A stretch of 13,840 bases of DNA. It comes from Bacillota bacterium (GTDB lineage Bacteria > Bacillota > Clostridia > UBA1381). Positions within the stretch are counted from its first letter, which is position 1, and each line of letters begins with the position of its first letter. A program made the translations under genes and the position numbers. The stretch is taken from positions 1 to 13,840 of the forward strand of contig JAJQAT010000040.1 in assembly GCA_021203665.1 (NCBI GenBank), written 5' to 3'. The notes under the pieces were generated by a model. It had not been told where the DNA came from. It ran no database searches and worked only from the letters and a program-made list of their open reading frames with translations. Positions 1-6,000 of the stretch are shown here, one piece after another.

Positions 1-831
1 GCTGTAGGCATGTATAACCGTATAATGATTGATGAAATCCCCGAGGGACTTCAGGTAATCAACAGAGATACTCAAAGCTTTGTGCCGAGGGATAAAAACA
101 ATCTCATTTACCGCGCTATGATTGAGCTTTTCAACCGCGTGGGGTACGAGCCGAAGGGATACCGAATCGAGCAAAACAGCCAAATACCGATGACGCGCGG
201 ATTGGGCAGCTCCAGCGCCTGCATAATAGGCGGAATGCTTGCCGCGAATATTATTTCGGGAAGAAAGCTTTCATATGATGAAATAATACATCTCGCGGCG
301 AAAATGGAGGGGCACCCCGATAATGTGGGTCCGGCTTTGTTCGGCGGGTTTTGCGTGTCGCTTACGGACGGCGATAAAACAATAATTAAAAGCAGTAAAA
401 TAGACAGCAATATAAAATTCGCCGCAATAATTCCGGATTTCTTTGTAGCGACCAAGAAATCAAGAAAGGTTCTGCCGTCTAAGGTGGACTTTCAAGATGC
501 CGTTTACAACATAGGTCACGCGTCCATGTTTCAGGCGGCAATGCTGTCCGGCGATATGGAGGCGCTCGGTATGGGCGTTAAGGACGCCATGCATCAGCGT
601 TACCGCAAGAATTACGTGGACGGCATGGAGGATATATTTGAAAAGACATATTCTCTCGGTTCGCACGCGACATATTTAAGCGGCAGCGGACCGACAATAC
701 TTTCGGTTTTGAGCGGCGGCTATGAGAAATTCAGAGAGGGTATGCGCTCTTATTTCGCGGAAAACTCTCTTAAATGGAAATGTATGATACTGCCGATTGA
801 TAATGTGGGTGCGGTAGTTTCTGTTATTTAG
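1..831 (+). CDS. thrB: Homoserine kinase, 5' end missing (window edge)
   Basis: Phosphorylates L-homoserine with ATP to O-phospho-L-homoserine, the step before threonine synthase; cytoplasmic GHMP-superfamily kinase. The reading frame is open from base 1 and runs A-V-G into the Met at base 10, so that Met is internal. The missing N-terminus should be roughly 25-35 residues and should hold the family's first conserved block. Counting from the Met at base 10, the GHMP ATP-binding loop GLGSSSA is at residues 64-70, preceded by the typical IPMTR. The EGHPDNVGPALFGG block starts at residue 100. The C-terminal glycine-rich motif LSGSGPT lies near residues 224-230. lysC follows after 22 bases, which supports a role in aspartate-family synthesis. 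A homoserine dehydrogenase or threonine synthase gene upstream is plausible but not visible. The family call is secure; specificity rests on overall similarity and context. Confidence 0.93.
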   Translation, partial: AVGMYNRIMIDEIPEGLQVINRDTQSFVPRDKNNLIYRAMIELFNRVGYEPKGYRIEQNSQIPMTRGLGSSSACIIGGMLAANIISGRKLSYDEIIHLAAKMEGHPDNVGPALFGGFCVSLTDGDKTIIKSSKIDSNIKFAAIIPDFFVATKKSRKVLPSKVDFQDAVYNIGHASMFQAAMLSGDMEALGMGVKDAMHQRYRKNYVDGMEDIFEKTYSLGSHATYLSGSGPTILSVLSGGYEKFREGMRSYFAENSLKWKCMILPIDNVGAVVSVI

Positions 832-853
832 ACAAAAAGGAAGGGAAATAAAG

Positions 854-2062
854 ATGGGACTTATAGTTCAAAAGTATGGCGGTACCTCCGTTAAAGACGC
901 CGAAAGGGTAATGAACGTCGCAAGACGCATTACGGACGCGTATAAGGAGGGAAACGATTTGGTTGTCGCGGTCAGCGCGCAGGGCGATACCACGGACGAC
1001 CTTATAGAAAAGGCAAAGGAAATAAATCCCAAGGCGTCAAAGCGCGAGATGGATATGCTCCTTTCAACGGGCGAGCAGATTTCAATATCATTGCTCGCGA
1101 TGGCGATTGAAAAAATAGGCTGTCCGGTGATTTCGCTTACCGGTTGGCAGGCGGGAATGAAAACCGACTCCAAATACGGCGCGGCGAGAATAAAAACCAT
1201 AGACACCGAAAGAATACAGAACGAGCTTGACAGAAGAAGAATAGTTATCGTCGCGGGATTCCAGGGAATAAACAAGTACGACGATATAACCACTCTCGGC
1301 AGAGGCGGCTCGGACACGTCGGCAGTCGCGCTTGCGGCGGCGCTGCACGCGGACGTATGCGAAATTTATACGGACGTTGACGGCGTATACACAGCCGACC
1401 CGAGATTTGTAAAGAACGCGTATAAGCTCACCGATATTTCTTATGATGAAATGCTTGAGCTTGCGTCACTGGGCGCGAACGTGCTCCACAACAGGAGCGT
1501 TGAAATGGCAAAGAAGTACAATGTAAAGCTGTCGGTAAGATCAAGTCTTAATAATAACGAGGGCACATATGTTAAGGAGGTAGAACAAGTGGAAAAGATG
1601 CTTGTAAGAGGTGTGACAAGGGATAATGACGTTGCGAGAATCGCTCTTTGCGGCGTGGAGGATACTCCGGGTAAGGCGTTTACGGTATTCAGAATGCTGG
1701 CTAAGCACGGAATCAGCGTGGACCTTATCATTCAGTCAATCGGAAATAACGGCAAAAAGGATATAAGCTTCACGGTTACCGAGGCTGACCTTCAGCCGGT
1801 GCTTGACCTTCTTGAGGAGAATAAGGCAATCGTTAAGGCTGACGAGGTTAAGTGGACAAAGGACGTTTCAAAGGTTTCGATAGTCGGAGCGGGAATGGTT
1901 AATAATTCCGGCGTCGCGGCTACAATGTTCGAGGCTCTTTACGACGCTCATATAAATATCAATATGATTGCCACATCGGAGATAAAAATATCCGTTCTTG
2001 TTGACAGAAAGGACGCGGAAGCGGCTGTTGTTGCAATCCACGACAAGTTTATGCTGAAATAA
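854..2062 (+). CDS. lysC: Aspartate kinase (aspartokinase)
   Basis: Catalyses ATP + L-aspartate to 4-phospho-L-aspartate, the committed step towards lysine, threonine and methionine. The protein has 402 residues, the usual length for a monofunctional class with C-terminal ACT domains. The N-terminal amino-acid-kinase domain (about 1-240) has the signature KYGGTSV at residues 7-13, RGGSDT at 150-155 and the TDVDGVYTADPR block shortly after. Two ACT domains fill about 260-402, including the effector-type segment QSIGNNGKKDISF. No homoserine dehydrogenase domain is fused. The ATG at 854 follows a purine-rich Shine-Dalgarno (AAGGAAGGG). An in-frame GTG at 1589 with its own Shine-Dalgarno would encode a separate 157-residue ACT-only subunit (see that entry). 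Feedback inhibition by lysine and/or threonine is expected from the ACT domains, but the effector cannot be read from the sequence. No lysine riboswitch is present in the 22-base gap upstream. Confidence 0.97.
   Translation: MGLIVQKYGGTSVKDAERVMNVARRITDAYKEGNDLVVAVSAQGDTTDDLIEKAKEINPKASKREMDMLLSTGEQISISLLAMAIEKIGCPVISLTGWQAGMKTDSKYGAARIKTIDTERIQNELDRRRIVIVAGFQGINKYDDITTLGRGGSDTSAVALAAALHADVCEIYTDVDGVYTADPRFVKNAYKLTDISYDEMLELASLGANVLHNRSVEMAKKYNVKLSVRSSLNNNEGTYVKEVEQVEKMLVRGVTRDNDVARIALCGVEDTPGKAFTVFRMLAKHGISVDLIIQSIGNNGKKDISFTVTEADLQPVLDLLEENKAIVKADEVKWTKDVSKVSIVGAGMVNNSGVAATMFEALYDAHININMIATSEIKISVLVDRKDAEAAVVAIHDKFMLK
1574..1591 (+). promoter_or_regulatory. Internal Shine-Dalgarno and GTG start inside lysC (putative beta subunit)
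   Basis: AAGGAGG at 1574-1580 is a near-perfect Shine-Dalgarno, followed after 8 bases by GTG at 1589-1591 in the lysC frame (codon 246); an in-frame ATG follows at 1598 (codon 249). Translation from GTG would give a 157-residue protein ending at 2062 and containing only the linker and both ACT domains. Bacillus subtilis aspartokinase II is known to make such a beta subunit from an in-frame internal start at essentially this place in the gene. The site is seen directly; its use here is inferred from that precedent. Confidence 0.75.
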
Positions 2063-2083
2063 TATCGATTCAATAATAGCTCA

Positions 2084-2160
2084 AACCACAAGGGCGTGGC
2101 AGTTGACGGATATTACATCTATTTTCTGTACCCGCACTTGTGGTTCGTACTGTAAATAGA
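2084..2160 (+). promoter_or_regulatory. Two mutually exclusive hairpins in the lysC-rlmB gap (candidate RNA switch)
   Basis: The 109-base gap (2063-2171) holds two interleaved inverted repeats. Stem A pairs 2084-2096 with 2133-2145 (12 of 13 positions; arms begin AACCACAAG and end CTTGTGGTT). Stem B pairs 2118-2131 with 2147-2160 (12 of 14; outer TCTATTT/AAATAGA, inner GTAC/GTAC, with two T-T mismatches). The 3' arm of A is the loop of B, and only one base joins it to each neighbouring arm, so both full stems cannot form together. Stem B ends on the first base of the rlmB Shine-Dalgarno AGGAG (2160-2164). Neither stem has a U-tract, so this is not a standard terminator. A TTGACG at 2103-2108 resembles a -35 box but no convincing -10 follows. 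No known riboswitch class was recognised. Confidence 0.45.
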
Positions 2161-2171
2161 GGAGAAAGCCA

Positions 2172-2909
2172 GTGGAAGATAAAATTATAGGAAGAAATCC
2201 GGTTCTTGAGGCAATTCGCAGCGGCAGAGGAATAGAAAAAATCCTTGTAAAAAAGGGCAAATACGAGGGTTCCATAGTCCCGATAATAAAAAAGGCAAAG
2301 GACGCGGGCATTGTTATTCAAGAGGTTGACAAGGCAAAGCTCGACGCGGCTGCCGAGGGCGGCAATCATCAAGGAGTTGTCGCGTATGTAAGCGCGCATG
2401 AGTATTCGAGCGTAAACGATATACTTGACAGAGCGAGAGAAAAGGGCGAGCCGCCGTTTGTTATCATATGCGACAAGATAACCGACCCGCATAATTTGGG
2501 CGCGATATTGAGAACGGCGAACTGCGTCGGAGCGCACGGCGTGATTATACCGAAAAGAAATTCGGCGGGACTTACAGGTGTTGTCGCAAAGACGTCCGCC
2601 GGAGCCGTGGAGTATACTCCCGTGGCAAGGGTCACAAATATCGCGTCGGCTATAGATTCTCTCAAAAAGGAGGGTCTGTGGATAGCGGCGGCGGATATGG
2701 ACGGCGAGGAAATGTATAAAATCGACCTCAAGGGCGCCCTGGGACTTGTAATCGGCAGCGAGGGAGAGGGCATAAGCAGACTTGTAAAGGAAAAATGCGA
2801 TTTCATCGCGAGTATCCCGATGTCGGGCGAGATAAACTCTCTTAACGCATCGGTCGCGGCGGGCGTGCTTATGTATGAGGCGCTCAGACAGCGCAGAATC
2901 ACGGAATAA
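2172..2909 (+). CDS. rlmB: 23S rRNA (guanosine-2'-O)-methyltransferase RlmB family (TrmH/SpoU)
   Basis: SPOUT-class S-adenosylmethionine-dependent 2'-O-ribose methyltransferase; E. coli RlmB methylates G2251 in the 23S rRNA P-loop. The protein has 245 residues, normal for the family. An L30e-like substrate-binding domain occupies about 1-75 (starting KIIGRNPVLEAI) and the knotted SpoU domain about 95-243. Motif 1 is DPHNLGAILRT at 105-115 with N108 and R114, motif 2 is IGSEGEG at 194-200, and motif 3 is IPMSGEINSLNASVA with the NSLNAS core at 222-227. The start is a GTG 7 bases after AGGAG (2160-2164); no better in-frame start lies upstream. In many Clostridia a homologue sits near cysS and an NYN-domain gene, so placement after lysC is different, and another TrmH-family specificity (tRNA or a different rRNA site) is possible. 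The Shine-Dalgarno abuts a possible RNA switch. Confidence 0.9.
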   Translation: MEDKIIGRNPVLEAIRSGRGIEKILVKKGKYEGSIVPIIKKAKDAGIVIQEVDKAKLDAAAEGGNHQGVVAYVSAHEYSSVNDILDRAREKGEPPFVIICDKITDPHNLGAILRTANCVGAHGVIIPKRNSAGLTGVVAKTSAGAVEYTPVARVTNIASAIDSLKKEGLWIAAADMDGEEMYKIDLKGALGLVIGSEGEGISRLVKEKCDFIASIPMSGEINSLNASVAAGVLMYEALRQRRITE

Positions 2910-2932
2910 TCTAAGGATAGGAGAACAGACGA

Positions 2933-3202
2933 ATGAAAGCGGTAGTTACAGTTATCGGAAAAGACCAAAAAGGAATAATTGCAAAGGTAAGCAATATTTT
3001 ATACGAGAACGACGTGAATATCCTTGATATTTCACAAACGATAATGCAGGATATGTTCACAATGATAATGCTTGTGGATTTTGAAAGCGAAACGGTTACG
3101 CTGAAGCAGGTGGTTGATAAGCTTGAAGAGGCGGAAAAGGAAATCGGACTTTCAATACACGTGCAGCGTGAAGAGATATTCACATCGATGCACAGAATAT
3201 AG
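2933..3202 (+). CDS. Small ACT-domain protein, UPF0237 family
   Basis: An 89-residue protein that is essentially one ACT domain plus a short C-terminal extension. It opens with the typical first strand and ligand loop, KAVVTVIGKDQKGIIAKVS (residues 2-20), then the NVNILDIS turn and a hydrophobic strand MFTMIMLVDF. ACT domains usually bind small ligands such as amino acids, or dimerise, to regulate a partner. It has no catalytic domain, signal peptide or membrane segment. ATG follows AGGAG (2919-2923) by 9 bases. The gene immediately precedes the UPF0210 gene with a 14-base gap; this pair is a conserved neighbourhood in Firmicutes, so the small protein is probably a sensor or regulatory partner of the large one. 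The ligand and function are unknown. Confidence 0.88.
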   Translation: MKAVVTVIGKDQKGIIAKVSNILYENDVNILDISQTIMQDMFTMIMLVDFESETVTLKQVVDKLEEAEKEIGLSIHVQREEIFTSMHRI

Positions 3203-3216
3203 GGGAGGGAAAATAG

Positions 3217-4584
3217 ATGATAAATCCCTTTGAAGTAATCGAAACCATAAAGATGATTGACGAGGAAAACCTCGATATAAGAACAATCACAATGGGTATA
3301 TCGCTTAAAAGCTGCGCGGGACCCGACGTGGACAGGGTGTGCGAAAAGATTTACGATAAAATCACGGCATACGCCAAGGACCTTGTAAAAACCGGCGAGG
3401 ATATTGAGGAGCAATTCGGTATTCCCATTATAAACAAGCGAATTTCGGTGACGCCGATTGCAACCCTTGTGGACGCGCTTGAAAATCCGACGGTCGAGAA
3501 ATGCGTAAAAATAGCGAAAACGCTTGACAGAGCCGCAAAGACGACGGGAGTGAATTTCATAGGCGGCTACACGGCTCTTGTGCATAAGGACTATACGAAA
3601 GGCGAAAGAATACTTATAGAATCCATTCCGGAGGCGCTTGCCTCAACAGAGCTTGTATGCTCAAGCGTGAACGTGGGCTCCACAAGAGCCGGCATAAATA
3701 TGGACGCCGTAAAGCAGATGGGTCAGGTCGTAAAACAGGCGGCGGAATTAACCGCCGACACGCAGGGCTTTGCCTGCGCCAAGCTTGTGGTGTTCTGCAA
3801 CGCGGTCGAGGATAACCCGTTTATGGCGGGCGCGTTTCTCGGCGAAGGCGAGGGCGAATGCGTGATAAACGTAGGCGTTTCGGGTCCGGGCGTTGTGAAG
3901 TGCGCTCTTGAAAAGGTTAAGGGCGAGGATTTCGGCGTGGTTGCCGAAACGATTAAAAAGACCGCGTTCAAGATTACGAGAATGGGTCAGCTTGTGGCAC
4001 AGGAGGCGTCGAAACGTCTCGGAGTGCCGTTTGGAATTGTCGATTTATCGCTTGCGCCGACTCCGGCAGTCGGCGACAGCGTTGCATATATATTAGAGGA
4101 AATGGGACTCGAAAAGTGTGGCACGCACGGCACGACAGCCGCTCTTGCTCTGCTTAACGATGCTGTTAAGAAGGGCGGAATTATGGCGTCGGGCTATGTG
4201 GGCGGACTTTCGGGCGCGTTTATCCCCGTAAGCGAGGACGCGGGAATGATTGCCGCGGCAAAGGACGGCGTCCTTACTATCGAAAAGCTTGAGGCCATGA
4301 CCTGCGTATGCTCGGTGGGACTTGATATGATAGTTATACCGGGCGATACAAGCGCCGAAACGATTTCCGCGATTATCGCGGACGAGGCGGCGATAGGCAT
4401 GGTAAATACAAAGACTACCGCAGTCAGGGTAATCCCCGCACCCGGAAAGTCGGAAGGAGATGTTGTTGAATTTGGCGGATTGCTCGGAACGGGACCTGTA
4501 ATGCCCGTAAAGGGATATTCCAGCGCCGAGTTTATAAACAGAGGCGGACGTATACCGGCGCCGCTGCAAAGTCTTAAAAATTAA
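3217..4584 (+). CDS. UPF0210 (DUF711) family protein, often labelled 'PFL family protein'; function unknown
   Basis: A 455-residue cytoplasmic protein with no signal peptide or membrane segments. It matches the UPF0210/DUF711 family over its full length, from the N-terminal INPFEVIETIKMI to the C-terminal GRIPAPLQSLKN. Conserved-looking features are ECVINVGVSGPGVV (214-227), DLSLAPTPAVGDSVA, C301-G-T-H-G-T306, and C363-V-C365 before SVGLDMIVIPGDT. The label 'PFL family' should not be read as pyruvate formate-lyase: the C-terminus lacks the glycyl-radical motif (RVxG[FWY]). The start ATG follows a strong GGGGAGGG Shine-Dalgarno (3203-3209) overlapping the end of the ACT gene, indicating coupled expression. 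Several conserved His/Cys/Asp residues would suit an enzyme, possibly regulated by the ACT protein, but no reaction can be assigned. Confidence 0.87.
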   Translation: MINPFEVIETIKMIDEENLDIRTITMGISLKSCAGPDVDRVCEKIYDKITAYAKDLVKTGEDIEEQFGIPIINKRISVTPIATLVDALENPTVEKCVKIAKTLDRAAKTTGVNFIGGYTALVHKDYTKGERILIESIPEALASTELVCSSVNVGSTRAGINMDAVKQMGQVVKQAAELTADTQGFACAKLVVFCNAVEDNPFMAGAFLGEGEGECVINVGVSGPGVVKCALEKVKGEDFGVVAETIKKTAFKITRMGQLVAQEASKRLGVPFGIVDLSLAPTPAVGDSVAYILEEMGLEKCGTHGTTAALALLNDAVKKGGIMASGYVGGLSGAFIPVSEDAGMIAAAKDGVLTIEKLEAMTCVCSVGLDMIVIPGDTSAETISAIIADEAAIGMVNTKTTAVRVIPAPGKSEGDVVEFGGLLGTGPVMPVKGYSSAEFINRGGRIPAPLQSLKN

Positions 4585-4617
4585 AAATTCCGAAAAAAGA
4601 AAGGGATGTTTGCAACA

Positions 4618-4929
4618 ATGGAAGATTTGATTATGAAAATAATCGACATCGAGGACAGAGCTCAGGAGGTCATTAAGGACGCGAAAAAGGCGGACAAAGA
4701 GCTTGATAAGCGCGTTAAGGACGAGAGCCTAAAGCTTCACGATGACATCGTAAGAAAAATGGAGGCGAAAAACGCGACTCTTCGCGAGATAGAGGAAAAG
4801 GACGCCGATAAAAGAATTGAGGCTGTAACGCTTGATATGGAAAAGCATCTGTCCGAGCTTGAAGGAAAGTATGCCGAAAATAAAGACCGATGGGTAAACG
4901 ATATAGTGGAAAACATAATCGGCAGATAA
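4618..4929 (+). CDS. V-type ATPase peripheral-stalk subunit, G/H-like (NtpF/AhaH-type)
   Basis: A 103-residue, highly charged, almost wholly helical protein rich in K, E, D and A, with heptad-like spacing throughout (for example IIDIEDRAQEVIKDAKKADKE and the region around residues 50-100). This fits the G/H stalk protein that forms a right-handed coiled coil with subunit E and tethers the A3B3 head to subunit I. It is first in the ATPase gene cluster, where E. hirae also has its stalk gene. An in-frame ATG exists at 4606, but the purine run GAAAGGG (4599-4605) touches it directly. The ATG at 4618 is 12 bases downstream and gives the family-like N-terminus MEDLIMKI, so 4618 is preferred. Coiled-coil composition alone is weak evidence for family; position in the operon carries much of the call. 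Confidence 0.75.
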   Translation: MEDLIMKIIDIEDRAQEVIKDAKKADKELDKRVKDESLKLHDDIVRKMEAKNATLREIEEKDADKRIEAVTLDMEKHLSELEGKYAENKDRWVNDIVENIIGR

Positions 4930-4933
4930 GAGG
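4928..4933 (+). promoter_or_regulatory. Shine-Dalgarno that selects the subunit C start
   Basis: AAGAGG overlaps the stop codon of the preceding stalk gene. It is only 2 bases from the ATG at 4936 but 8 bases from the ATG at 4942, so the latter is the more likely start. The overlap with the stop codon suggests translational coupling. Confidence 0.6.
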
Positions 4934-4941
4934 TAATGATA

Positions 4942-5988
4942 ATGAGTGTGGAATACAGTGCGGTTGCCGCAAAGCTGAAGGCAATGCATTCAAAATTTCT
5001 TACCTATGAGGACTATGAGGAGCTGCTCACAAAAAAGAGCGTAAACGATATTTGCGGTTATCTCAAGAACACCGCGGGATACGGCGAGGTTCTGTCCGGC
5101 GTAAACGAGCGCGACGCTCACAGAGGCGCGATGGAGGTTCTCTTGGACAGTGAGCTTGTGAACGAATATGTAAGGCTGTATAATTTCATGGACCATACAA
5201 AGCGTTCTTTTATGGAGCTGTGGTTTATGCGTTACGAGGTCGAATTTTTAAAACGCGCGATACGTCATATATACACGCATGAGGAAAACAGCGCGGACGA
5301 GATTGACCAAAGAAAATTCAACGCCTTTTTTGAAACGCACACAAAGATAAACCGCGAGGTAATGATGAACGCGAAGTCCTTGTCGGACTGTATCGAGGCG
5401 TGCAAGGACACACCCTTTGCAAAGACCCTGCAAAGAGCGGAAAATCTTGACGCGGACTTCTTTTCGATGGGCATGATGCTTGATTGGCGGTATTACTCCG
5501 CAATATGGCGCGCGTTGGGCAAAAACCTTAACGGCGACGGGGAAAAGCTGATTAAAAAGCTCATAGGCAGCGAGATTGATATGCTGAATCTTATGTGGAT
5601 TTACAGAGGAAAGAAATATTTTAAATTTCCGAATGAAATAATTTTCACGTATATCCTTCCGATACGCTACAGGATTTCGGAGGATGTTATGCGGCAGCTT
5701 GTAAACGCCGAAAGCATTGAAAAATTTACGGATACGGTCAACCGCTCAACCGTGTACGGCGCGCTGTTTGAGGGATGCGGCGAGGAAAGATTTCCCGAGG
5801 AAAATTACAGGTATATTTATAATAAATTATCCAAAAGCATATTCGTAAATCACAGCGAGTCCATGGCGGCGGTATACGCGTACTTAAATTTAAAGGAAAC
5901 TGAGCTGAAAAATATTACTACCATAATCGAAGGGATAAGATACAGTATAAACACCGAATCTATCCGCGGACATATCGGTATAAGGTAG
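4942..5988 (+). CDS. ntpC: V-type ATP synthase subunit C (d subunit of the rotor)
   Basis: Subunit C/d is the funnel-shaped adaptor that sits on the membrane c-ring and links it to the D-F central shaft. The protein has 348 residues from the chosen start and is almost all helical. Its beginning, MSVEYSAVAAKLKAMHSKFL, and the following YEELLTKKSVNDICGYLK are typical of the vATP-synt_AC39 family, as is the SEIDMLNLMWIYRGKKYF block near residues 210-227. No membrane segment is expected or seen. Length is within the family range (about 330-350). It lies 12 bases after the stalk gene and 12 bases before the I-subunit gene. Other V-ATPase operons place this gene after E, so the position directly before I is a variant order. 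Confidence 0.92.
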   Translation: MSVEYSAVAAKLKAMHSKFLTYEDYEELLTKKSVNDICGYLKNTAGYGEVLSGVNERDAHRGAMEVLLDSELVNEYVRLYNFMDHTKRSFMELWFMRYEVEFLKRAIRHIYTHEENSADEIDQRKFNAFFETHTKINREVMMNAKSLSDCIEACKDTPFAKTLQRAENLDADFFSMGMMLDWRYYSAIWRALGKNLNGDGEKLIKKLIGSEIDMLNLMWIYRGKKYFKFPNEIIFTYILPIRYRISEDVMRQLVNAESIEKFTDTVNRSTVYGALFEGCGEERFPEENYRYIYNKLSKSIFVNHSESMAAVYAYLNLKETELKNITTIIEGIRYSINTESIRGHIGIR

Positions 5989-6000
5989 AGGAGGGATAAA

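Noticed and set aside
10..12. ATG as the homoserine kinase start
   Set aside because: The frame is open upstream to base 1 and the N-terminal conserved block of the family is missing, so the gene starts outside the window.
2103..2108. TTGACG as a -35 promoter box before rlmB
   Set aside because: No reasonable -10 hexamer lies 16-18 bases downstream, so a promoter is not supported.
2369..4569. Long minus-strand open frames opposite rlmB, the ACT gene and the UPF0210 gene (2369-2968, 2911-3585, 4093-4569)
   Set aside because: They lie opposite intact, recognisable genes, show low-complexity or Ser/Ile/Arg-rich translations without family resemblance, and arise from codon bias of the plus-strand genes.
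3217..4584. Reading the UPF0210 protein as pyruvate formate-lyase
   Set aside because: The glycyl-radical C-terminal motif is absent and the length is far below that of formate-lyases.
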